This document shows, one piece after another, positions 1-5,905 of a stretch of 6,711 nucleotides of DNA; the stretch's first letter is position 1; the number at the start of each line of letters is the position of its first letter. Under the pieces are notes generated by a model. The model ran no database searches, was not told the origin of the DNA, and saw only the letters and a list, made by a program, of their open reading frames with translations. A program made the position numbers and the translations under genes. Source of the DNA: Deltaproteobacteria bacterium ADurb.Bin026 (GTDB lineage Bacteria > Desulfobacterota > Syntrophorhabdia > Syntrophorhabdales > Syntrophorhabdaceae); the NCBI GenBank assembly GCA_002071245.1, contig MWEV01000300.1, positions 1 to 6,711 of the forward strand. Direction: 5' to 3'.

Positions 1-7
1 CTTAAAT

Positions 8-12
8 AGGTG
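8..12 (+). promoter_or_regulatory. Ribosome binding site of rex
   Basis: AGGTG lies five bases before the rex ATG and supports that start. Only 17 bases precede the gene in this window, so its promoter and any Rex autoregulatory operator cannot be judged. Confidence 0.55.
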
Positions 13-17
13 CAATA

Positions 18-659
18 ATGGGAAAATATCCGAAGATTCCAGAGGCTACGATAAGAAGATTATCGAACTATCTAAAGTGTATTGAAGACCTCGAATCTAA
101 AAACGAAAAGGTCGCATCTAGCGCACTGCTTGCTTCGATGTGTAATGTAAATGCAGCACAGGTACGAAAGGATTTTGCCTATTTCGGCGAATTCGGCATA
201 AGGGGTATGGGCTATAATATTCAAGAATTGAGAAACCATATCAAAGAGATACTCGGGATCAACAGGGAATGGCGCATAGCAGTAGTCGGTATCGGCAATA
301 TGGGTAGCGCCCTTCTTGTTTATAAGGATTTTCTAAAACAAAACTACAAGATTGTGGCTGCATTTGATATCGACCCAGTTAAGGTCATAGGTCATATTTC
401 AGAAAGAATGGGAAGGCCGGTTGAGATACTCCATATTGATACTTTAAAAGAGGTCGTCGATGCAAGGAATATCGAAATCGGCATTATCACTGTGCCCCCC
501 CAAGAAGCCCAGAAGGTTGCCGATCAACTTATAGAGGCAAACATAAAGGGAATCCTAAATTTTTCACCGGCACCGGTCAGGGCACCTGACAAGATAAAAA
601 TAAGGAACCTGTTCTTCACCTCCGCACTTGATAATCTTATATATTACCTTACGAATTAA
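18..659 (+). CDS. rex: Redox-sensing transcriptional repressor Rex
   Basis: Rex is a cytoplasmic homodimeric repressor that reads the NADH/NAD+ ratio. It binds DNA when NADH is low and releases it when NADH accumulates, typically controlling fermentation, respiration and hydrogen or NADH-recycling genes. The 213-aa length is normal for the family. Residues about 1-80 are the winged-helix DNA-binding domain, including the characteristic QVRKDFAYFGEFG stretch (48-60) and the GMGYN motif (63-67). Residues about 85-210 form the Rossmann NAD(H) domain: GIGNMG (91-96) is the dinucleotide-binding glycine loop, DID (117-119) ends the second strand, and TVPPQEAQ (158-165) and NFSPAP (181-186) are family-typical. 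The ATG has an AGGTG ribosome site five bases upstream. It is the first gene of a tightly packed same-strand run. Regulation of the downstream genes by Rex is only an inference, because the upstream promoter lies outside the window. Confidence 0.95.
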   Translation: MGKYPKIPEATIRRLSNYLKCIEDLESKNEKVASSALLASMCNVNAAQVRKDFAYFGEFGIRGMGYNIQELRNHIKEILGINREWRIAVVGIGNMGSALLVYKDFLKQNYKIVAAFDIDPVKVIGHISERMGRPVEILHIDTLKEVVDARNIEIGIITVPPQEAQKVADQLIEANIKGILNFSPAPVRAPDKIKIRNLFFTSALDNLIYYLTN

Positions 660-668
660 GGCTATGTT

Positions 669-878
669 ATGTGGAAAATACTTGGAAATATAACGGAAAT
701 ATTCATTTATTCATCTGTTTATATGATAATTACCCTCATTTCACTGAAGATTGTCGGGGCTACCTTTTCCACAGACTTTGAGCGAAAGATTTCGGATGAG
801 TCGAATATAGGCCTTTCGCTCATCTGCGCAAGCGTTTTTATAGGGATGGCGATCCTGATTTCGTCACTTGTGAGATAA
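669..878 (+). CDS. Small two-helix membrane protein, DUF350-like (single unit)
   Basis: This encodes a 69-aa inner-membrane protein of unknown function. Two hydrophobic segments are visible (about residues 9-31 and 47-67), joined by a short charged loop containing FERKISDESN (37-46). The loop followed by a small-residue helix (NIGLSLICASVFIGMAIL, 46-63) resembles the DUF350 family, whose units have an acidic or asparagine-rich turn before a Gly/Ala-rich helix. DUF350 proteins usually carry two such units (about 130 aa, four helices); this one has a single unit. The gene starts 9 bp after rex, with a modest AAGG (658-661) seven bases before ATG, and its TAA overlaps the bioD ATG by one base (TAATG), so bioD translation is probably coupled to it. 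The family assignment is by recalled pattern, not by a search. Confidence 0.72.
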   Translation: MWKILGNITEIFIYSSVYMIITLISLKIVGATFSTDFERKISDESNIGLSLICASVFIGMAILISSLVR

Positions 879-1588
879 TGTCAACCATATTTATAACAGG
901 CACAGATACAGGCGTTGGAAAGACAACAGTAACATCGTGTCTTTCTGCCTTTTTATCATTAAAAAAACACCTGAATGTGGGTGTAATGAAACCATTCGAA
1001 AGTGGACTGTCAAAAAGAGACAAAGACCTACTTCCATGGGATGCAATATGTCTAAGAGAGGCGTCTGGCAGCAACGATGACTTAGACGATATAAGCCCTT
1101 ACACATTTGAATCTCCCCTTGCCCCTGAAGTTGCAGCTAGCTTGGAACATATACAGATTGACATGGATATTGTTGACAGAATTTACAACAAAATAAAAAA
1201 TAGGCATGATGTTGTCATAATCGAAGGCGCCGGCGGTGTCCTTGTGCCGATTAAAAAGGATTATTTCTATGCAGACCTTATCAAAAATTGGGAAGCGCCT
1301 GCAATAATTGTCTCAAGACTGGGCCTCGGAACTATAAACCATACTCTCTTAACTAACAACTTCCTTCAATCAAAAGGCATTAAAGTGCTCGGTGTAATCC
1401 TGAACAATAACGACGGTACAGGTGATTTGGCAGCGCAAACCAACCCCGAGATATTAAAAAGGTATCTCGATGTTCCTTTACTTGGTATATTCCCTTATGT
1501 GGAAGGCCTGTTAAAAGAGGGTATGGACAGGGAATTGCTTGCAACAATCTTTGAAGGTAATATTGATACAGAAAAACTGATAATTTGA
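878..1588 (+). CDS. bioD: ATP-dependent dethiobiotin synthetase BioD
   Basis: BioD closes the ureido ring of dethiobiotin from 7,8-diaminopelargonic acid, CO2 and ATP, the penultimate step of biotin synthesis. It acts as a cytoplasmic homodimer. The 236-aa product has the family's P-loop GTDTGVGKTT (8-17). It also has the catalytic lysine in GVMKPF (K38), the following ESG (41-43), an aspartate (D55) matching the metal-binding Asp of E. coli BioD, and the Mg/ATP motif EGAGG (116-120). RLGLGTINHTLLT (147-159) and the C-terminal PLLGIFPYVEG (200-210) match the conserved nucleotide and dimer regions. All key residues are present. The ATG overlaps the preceding stop by one base, with only a weak GTGAG upstream, which suggests translational coupling. 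No other biotin gene is in the window, so bioA, bioB and bioF must lie elsewhere if the pathway is complete. Confidence 0.95.
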   Translation: MSTIFITGTDTGVGKTTVTSCLSAFLSLKKHLNVGVMKPFESGLSKRDKDLLPWDAICLREASGSNDDLDDISPYTFESPLAPEVAASLEHIQIDMDIVDRIYNKIKNRHDVVIIEGAGGVLVPIKKDYFYADLIKNWEAPAIIVSRLGLGTINHTLLTNNFLQSKGIKVLGVILNNNDGTGDLAAQTNPEILKRYLDVPLLGIFPYVEGLLKEGMDRELLATIFEGNIDTEKLII

Positions 1589-1634
1589 TATATACTTAAA
1601 ATGGCTGGTTTTGGCAGATATTGCTGCAAGCCTT

Positions 1635-1648
1635 AACGCTATTGCGTT
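1635..1648 (+). other. Small hairpin just upstream of uvrA
   Basis: AACGC and GCGTT form a 5-bp stem around a TATT loop, followed by two more T residues and then AA. The stem ends nine bases before the uvrA ATG, where a ribosome site would normally lie. It resembles a weak intrinsic terminator but the T-run is only four long including the stem, so efficient termination is unlikely. It may instead affect uvrA translation. The rest of the 69-bp bioD-uvrA gap shows no convincing promoter. Confidence 0.3.
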
Positions 1649-1657
1649 TTAACCTCT

Positions 1658-4480
1658 ATGAAAAACATATTTGTAAAAGGTGCACGGAAACACAATCTCA
1701 AAAACATCGATGTAACGCTTCCAAGAAACAAGATGGTTGTAATTACGGGGCTGAGCGGTTCTGGAAAATCATCCCTTGCGTTTGACACGATCTATGCTGA
1801 AGGGCAACGCAGATATGTAGAATCACTGTCTTCATACGCACGTCAGTTTCTCGAACTTATGGAAAAACCCGACGTGGATTATATTGAAGGACTATCTCCC
1901 GCAATCAGCATAGAGCAAAAAGCCCTGAGTAAAAACCCCAGAAGCACTGTTGGTACCGTAACCGAAATGTATGACTACCTGAGGCTGCTCTTTGCACGGA
2001 TAGGTCATGTATTTTGTTATGGATGCGGAAAAGAGATCAAAAGTCAACACGTCCCTCAGATAGTTGACTCAATTCTAACGTTCGGCGCAGGAAAAATGTT
2101 GATGATACTCGCGCCCATAGTGAGAGGAAGAAAAGGAGAGTATAGGAAAGAGCTTGATGATTTACGAAAACAAGGTTTTACGAAGATATATCTCGATGGT
2201 AAAATAACCGACCTCTCAGAGGATATTCAACTTGATAAAAACAAAAAGCACGAGATTGATGTGATAATCGACAGGATTACGATTAGAGATGGAATCGAAA
2301 GAAGGCTTTTTGAGGCTGTAGAACTCGCATTGCAAAAGGCAGACGGCATTATAAAGATAAAGACAGACAACGACATACATATCTTCAGCGAAAGATTTGC
2401 CTGTCCGGACTGCGGTATAAGCTATCCGGAGATCACACCTCGGATGTTTTCCTTTAATAATCCATACGGCGCCTGCCCTGTCTGTAATGGGCTCGGGGTA
2501 AAAGAATATTTTGATCCTGTTCTTGTTGTGCCAAACCAGGACCTTTCCTTAAGGGAGGGCGCTGTGGTACCTTGGGGAGAAAAAAATCCGGTCAGTTTCC
2601 TGCCTTTTCTCGAGGCTTTTGTAAACCACTACAAAATAGACATAAGAACCCCGTTTAAAGATCTGCCTAAGGAAGTCCAGCATGTGATACTTTACGGCTC
2701 AAAAGAAGAGATAGAATTCTTCGTGGACCGGGGAGGCAAGAGATATTTCACTAAAAGATCCTTCGAAGGGGTGATCAATGAACTCCAACGCGAATGGGAA
2801 ACCGCCTCGTTTTATGAAAAAGATAAACTTGAGAGATTCATCAACCTAATACCTTGTCAGGCTTGCAATGGAGCAAGACTAAAAAAAGAGATGCTCTGGG
2901 TGAAGATCAATGGATTGAATATAGACGAAGTTGCCGGAATGACCCTTACAAATGCACTTAACTTTTTCAGCACATTGAGTCTTAGTGATAAGGAAAATGA
3001 GATTGCCCGAAACATACTGAAAGAAATCATGTCACGTCTAAAATTCCTTATAGACGTAGGCCTTGATTATATAACACTCAACAGAAATTCCGCTACTTTG
3101 TCATCTGGAGAATCACAACGTATCAGGCTCGCCACACAGATAGGCTCAGGGCTTACTGGTGTCCTATATGTACTCGATGAGCCAAGCATCGGTTTACACC
3201 AACGCGACAACGAAAGGCTTCTCGCAACATTGAAAAGACTCAGAGACCTTGACAACACTGTGATTGTGGTTGAACACGACCATGACACTATAGCTTCGTC
3301 TGATTATATTATCGATCTGGGTCCGGGCGCTGGAGAAAACGGCGGTTACCTCGTTTTTCAAGGTACACCAGCCGAACTTCACAAACACAATGAATCCATT
3401 ACCGGACAGTATATATCTGGTAAACTCAGCATACAAATCCCTGAAGAGAGGAGAAAGGCAAAGGGGTTTTTGAGAATAAAAGGTGCCCGCGAACATAACC
3501 TTAAAAATATCGACGTAGATATCCCGCTTGGTGTGTTTACATGTGTAACCGGCGTTTCTGGTTCGGGTAAAAGCACCCTAGTAGTCGATACTCTATATCC
3601 GCTTCTCAAACAAAAACTTTACAGATCTAAAGACAGGGCCGGAGAAATCGATTCGATATCAGGCCATGAGACAATCGACAGGGTCATAGACATAGACCAG
3701 TCCCCCATAGGCAGGACCCCAAGATCAAACCCTGCCACATATACAGGCATTTTTACACATATCAGGGAACTCTTTGCAAGGCTTCCTGAATCGAGGGTCA
3801 GAGGCTATAAGGATGGCAGGTTCAGCTTCAATGTAAAGGGCGGAAGATGTGAAACCTGCACGGGTGAAGGGTTCGTCAAGATTGAAATGCAGTTTCTTCC
3901 CGATATATATATCGTATGCGATGTTTGTAAGGGAAAACGCTATAACAGGGATACCCTTGAGGTAAAATACAAAGGCAAGAGCATAGCAGACGTGCTTGAG
4001 ATGACAGTTACCCAGGCAATGGATTTTTTTGATGTACATCCGCTTATAAAAAACAAATTAAAGGTGCTCAACGATGTAGGACTCGGATATATAAGACTCG
4101 GTCAGGCAGCTACAACCTTATCCGGAGGAGAGGCGCAGAGAATAAAGCTCTCAAGGGAACTTTCCAAAAAGGATACAGGTCAAACCTTTTATATACTGGA
4201 TGAACCGACAACAGGTCTGCACTTCGCCGATATAGATAAACTCCTTCATGTGTTGTCGGAACTTGTCAACAGAGGAAATACGGTCGTGGTAATTGAACAC
4301 AACATGGATGTCATCAAATGTGCCGATTATATTATCGATTTAGGCCCTGAAGGCGGGGAAAATGGTGGAAACATAATAGCAAAAGGTGTCCCAGAGCTAA
4401 TCATCCATGAATCGGCAAGTCATACCGGGGCGTTTTTGAAAAAATATCTGTATGACAATAATTTACGTGAGGCATCATGA
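1658..4480 (+). CDS. uvrA: Excinuclease ABC subunit A (UvrA)
   Basis: UvrA is the damage-recognition ATPase of nucleotide excision repair. As a dimer it locates bulky DNA lesions and loads UvrB, which then recruits UvrC for dual incision. The product is 940 aa, the same length as E. coli UvrA, with no frame break. The N-terminal ABC half has Walker A GLSGSGKSSL (31-40), signature LSSGESQRIRL (481-491) and Walker B VLDEPS (505-510). The C-terminal half has Walker A GVSGSGKSTL (632-641), signature LSGGEAQRIKL (821-831) and Walker B ILDEPTTGLH (846-855). Zinc-binding cysteine pairs are C249/C252 with C273/C276, and C731/C734 with C754/C757; further CxxC pairs occur at C120/C123 and C400/C403. 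The N-terminal signature has Ser at position 483 where Gly is usual. The start agrees with the family's N-terminus, but no Shine-Dalgarno sequence precedes it. The stop overlaps kdsB by four bases (ATGA), so kdsB is probably coupled. Confidence 0.98.
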   Translation: MKNIFVKGARKHNLKNIDVTLPRNKMVVITGLSGSGKSSLAFDTIYAEGQRRYVESLSSYARQFLELMEKPDVDYIEGLSPAISIEQKALSKNPRSTVGTVTEMYDYLRLLFARIGHVFCYGCGKEIKSQHVPQIVDSILTFGAGKMLMILAPIVRGRKGEYRKELDDLRKQGFTKIYLDGKITDLSEDIQLDKNKKHEIDVIIDRITIRDGIERRLFEAVELALQKADGIIKIKTDNDIHIFSERFACPDCGISYPEITPRMFSFNNPYGACPVCNGLGVKEYFDPVLVVPNQDLSLREGAVVPWGEKNPVSFLPFLEAFVNHYKIDIRTPFKDLPKEVQHVILYGSKEEIEFFVDRGGKRYFTKRSFEGVINELQREWETASFYEKDKLERFINLIPCQACNGARLKKEMLWVKINGLNIDEVAGMTLTNALNFFSTLSLSDKENEIARNILKEIMSRLKFLIDVGLDYITLNRNSATLSSGESQRIRLATQIGSGLTGVLYVLDEPSIGLHQRDNERLLATLKRLRDLDNTVIVVEHDHDTIASSDYIIDLGPGAGENGGYLVFQGTPAELHKHNESITGQYISGKLSIQIPEERRKAKGFLRIKGAREHNLKNIDVDIPLGVFTCVTGVSGSGKSTLVVDTLYPLLKQKLYRSKDRAGEIDSISGHETIDRVIDIDQSPIGRTPRSNPATYTGIFTHIRELFARLPESRVRGYKDGRFSFNVKGGRCETCTGEGFVKIEMQFLPDIYIVCDVCKGKRYNRDTLEVKYKGKSIADVLEMTVTQAMDFFDVHPLIKNKLKVLNDVGLGYIRLGQAATTLSGGEAQRIKLSRELSKKDTGQTFYILDEPTTGLHFADIDKLLHVLSELVNRGNTVVVIEHNMDVIKCADYIIDLGPEGGENGGNIIAKGVPELIIHESASHTGAFLKKYLYDNNLREAS

Positions 4481-5238
4481 TAAAATACATCGTAATTCCA
4501 GCAAGATATGCTTCAACAAGACTTCCCGGAAAACCACTTCGGGAGATATATGGCAAAACTATCTTATACATGGTTTACGAAAAGGCAATGCTTTCTAATT
4601 TAAAGGATCACGTTATAATCACCACAGACGATAAGCGAATACAGGATGCAGCGATAATGTTCGATGCTGATGTAGTAATGACGAGCCCCGATTGCAAAAG
4701 CGGTACAGACAGGTGTCATGATGCGATAAAAGGAAAAGATGCAGATATTATTGTGAATCTTCAAGGAGACGAACCATTCATAAGACCTGACATGGTGGAT
4801 TTACTGTTTGATGTTATGTTGAACGAACGTCTCGATATGGCAACATTATGTACCCCGATCACCGATATAAACGAATACACAAACCCCAATGTCGTCAAGG
4901 TTGTCCTTGACAAATACGGTTTTGCACTATATTTTTCCCGCTCACCAATCCCCTTCAAGTCGTCTCACGGTTCAGCCTACATCTCGCAACGTACAATACT
5001 CAACAATCAATGCATATATAAGCATATCGGTATCTATGCATTTTCAAGAACATTCCTCGAAAAATACGTAACAATGGAAAGATGTGTCCTTGAGGAAACA
5101 GAATCGCTCGAACAGTTGAGGGTTCTCGAAAACGGTTTTCGTATTAAGGTATTGATAACCGATTACAATGGCTTTGGTATAGATACAGAGGAAGACCTTG
5201 AGCGCGCAAAGACATTTTCTTTTCGTAAAACCACATAA
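4477..5238 (+). CDS. kdsB: 3-deoxy-manno-octulosonate cytidylyltransferase (CMP-Kdo synthetase)
   Basis: KdsB activates Kdo with CTP to give CMP-Kdo and pyrophosphate, the donor for the inner core of lipopolysaccharide; it is a cytoplasmic enzyme. The 253-aa length is normal. Diagnostic motifs are the nucleotide-binding IPARYASTRLPGKPL (7-21), TDD (50-52), SGTDR (75-79), NLQGDEP (94-100), SRSPIP (154-159), YKHIGIYAF (181-189), LEETESLEQLR (205-215) and the C-terminal GIDTEEDLERA (234-244). These distinguish it from other cytidylyltransferases such as NeuA or IspD. The ATG overlaps the uvrA stop (ATGA), with TGAGG (4468-4472) four bases upstream, indicating coupling to uvrA. Its presence shows that the host makes a Kdo-containing outer membrane. 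The usual Kdo neighbours (kdsA, pyrG, kdsD) are not in the window. No clear terminator follows the gene. Confidence 0.96.
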   Translation: MIKYIVIPARYASTRLPGKPLREIYGKTILYMVYEKAMLSNLKDHVIITTDDKRIQDAAIMFDADVVMTSPDCKSGTDRCHDAIKGKDADIIVNLQGDEPFIRPDMVDLLFDVMLNERLDMATLCTPITDINEYTNPNVVKVVLDKYGFALYFSRSPIPFKSSHGSAYISQRTILNNQCIYKHIGIYAFSRTFLEKYVTMERCVLEETESLEQLRVLENGFRIKVLITDYNGFGIDTEEDLERAKTFSFRKTT

Positions 5239-5273
5239 ACATCTTTTTAAAAACATCGATTGCATGTCAATAT

Positions 5274-5294
5274 AAGCCTTTTTTCTCAAGGCTT
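5274..5294. repeat. Perfect 7-bp inverted repeat abutting the -35 box
   Basis: AAGCCTT (5274-5280) and AAGGCTT (5288-5294) are exact inverted copies separated by seven T-rich bases. No T-run follows the second arm on either strand, so it is a poor intrinsic terminator for kdsB. The last two bases are shared with the TTGACA -35 element, a position that suits an operator for a repressor or activator. That role is inferred from geometry only. Confidence 0.45.
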
Positions 5295-5321
5295 GACAAT
5301 ATGATATTGAGCGTTTATGCT
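5293..5321 (+). promoter_or_regulatory. Sigma-70-type promoter for the 5359-5706 gene
   Basis: TTGACA (5293-5298) is a perfect -35 box. It is followed by a 17-bp spacer and TATGCT (5316-5321), which keeps the T, A, T and final T of the -10 consensus. Transcription would start near 5328, giving a leader of about 30 bases before the ATG at 5359. The upstream in-frame ATG at 5317 lies inside the -10 box and so cannot be the start of translation from this promoter. Confidence 0.7.
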
Positions 5322-5345
5322 AAATATACAATCGCTTTATCAAAT

Positions 5346-5353
5346 AGAAGGAG
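5346..5353 (+). promoter_or_regulatory. Strong Shine-Dalgarno fixing the start at 5359
   Basis: AGAAGGAG lies five bases before the ATG at 5359. It is the strongest ribosome site in the window and decides in favour of this start over the in-frame ATG at 5317. Confidence 0.75.
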
Positions 5354-5358
5354 CTAAT

Positions 5359-5706
5359 ATGATAAGGGCAAAATTATGGTTTCGTTGTGCAGCGATGCAC
5401 GATCCTGTTACGCCTGTGGTGGCACAGCCAGCTCTGGTCGGTTGGGAAGCAAAAAAAAGAAGGGTTGATCTGACCATCGAAAGGGCGTTCAACGGAGAAG
5501 AATTGGTGCGCCGCATGAAGGGATGGGTCACAACAGACCCTGTCAAGGTTACCGAAGTTGTGAAAAAATATGGAAAATTAAAGGTACTGGATGACAGAGA
5601 GCTTGTCATCGAAATCGATGACGAAGAGAATGTTCACAAGCTCGAAGGTGAATTACTTGATAATTTCGGAAACGAGGTGGATATAGAGGTTATTAAAAGA
5701 ACCTGA
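5359..5706 (+). CDS. Conserved-looking hypothetical protein, 115 aa
   Basis: I do not recognise this protein. From the ATG at 5359 it is 115 aa, soluble, highly charged, and lacks a signal peptide or membrane segment. The N-terminal third (MIRAKLWFRC, then HDPVTPVV and PALVGWEAKKRR) looks strand-rich with two basic patches. The middle has a probable amphipathic helix, NGEELVRRMKGW (45-56). The C-terminal half alternates helix and strand (VTEVVKKYGKLKVL, ELVIEIDDEENVHKLEGELL, NEVDIEVIKR), which would suit a small alpha/beta fold. It has one cysteine (C10) and no recognisable catalytic motif. An in-frame reading from 5317 would add 14 residues but starts inside the -10 box, so the shorter form is preferred. 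It has its own promoter and ribosome site, and ends in tandem in-frame stops (TGA TAA). The strong expression signals argue that it is a real gene; its function is unknown. Confidence 0.85.
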   Translation: MIRAKLWFRCAAMHDPVTPVVAQPALVGWEAKKRRVDLTIERAFNGEELVRRMKGWVTTDPVKVTEVVKKYGKLKVLDDRELVIEIDDEENVHKLEGELLDNFGNEVDIEVIKRT

Positions 5707-5796
5707 TAATATTTAGTTTTTCCAAATGATTTATAAAATTCCGTTTATCGATGGTATCATAACGCGGTTCGTTCTCATCAAGGTAAAAAAATATTT

Positions 5797-5825
5797 CCCT
5801 TGTGCGACAGAGGCGCCGACAGGGG
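5797..5825. other. Hairpin A in the cfa leader
   Basis: As + strand RNA, CCCUUGU (5797-5803) pairs with ACAGGGG (5819-5825), seven pairs with one G-U. Two further C-G pairs follow inside (5805-5806 with 5817-5818) if G5804 is bulged. The sequence CGACAG occurs twice within it (5805-5810 and 5817-5822). Read on the minus strand, the stem is followed six bases later by seven T residues, so it could also be a weak minus-strand terminator. Its shared bases with the next hairpin make the two mutually exclusive. No known riboswitch was recognised. Confidence 0.3.
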
Positions 5826-5847
5826 TTTGCTGCATGGCTTGCAACCC
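5823..5847. other. Hairpin B in the cfa leader
   Basis: GGGTT (5823-5827) pairs with AACCC (5843-5847), and after a bulged T the GC at 5829-5830 pairs with GC at 5841-5842, closing a ten-base loop. It is followed on the + strand by seven A residues, so it is not a + strand terminator. It reuses three of the G residues of hairpin A, so the two cannot fully form together. Confidence 0.3.
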
Positions 5848-5905
5848 AAAAAAATGTTAAAACAATAGTGCTTATATGTACTAAAAAAATTAGGCCGATG
5901 TAATA

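Noticed and set aside
838..1106. Two minus-strand frames opposite the start of bioD
   Set aside because: They are opposite the conserved P-loop region of bioD, with no ribosome site or recognisable product.
1605..1617. Possible LexA/SOS box (CTG-N7-CAG) before uvrA
   Set aside because: The spacing does not match the enterobacterial CTG-N10-CAG or the other SOS motifs I know, and the flanks do not support it.
3194..3496. Minus-strand reading frames inside uvrA, including one of 100 codons
   Set aside because: They lie fully within a 940-codon gene with intact family motifs and show no recognisable protein features; they are shadows of the coding strand.
4889..5071. 60-codon + strand frame within kdsB
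   Set aside because: It overlaps conserved kdsB motifs in another frame and has no independent signal.
5274..5294. Intrinsic terminator of kdsB
   Set aside because: The stem is perfect but no T-run follows the second arm on either strand; the Ts lie in the loop. It is listed as an inverted repeat instead.
5317..5358. Longer N-terminus for the 115-aa protein, starting at the ATG at 5317
   Set aside because: That ATG lies inside the -10 box of the promoter and has no ribosome site; the ATG at 5359 has AGAAGGAG five bases upstream.
5340..5609. 89-codon minus-strand frame opposite the unknown 115-aa gene
   Set aside because: The opposite strand has the promoter and ribosome site; this frame has neither and ends inside the leader.
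5854..5866. Possible Rex operator (TGTT-AA-AACA) before cfa
   Set aside because: Rex sites have about eight bases between the TGTT and AACA cores; here there are two, and the outer bases do not match.
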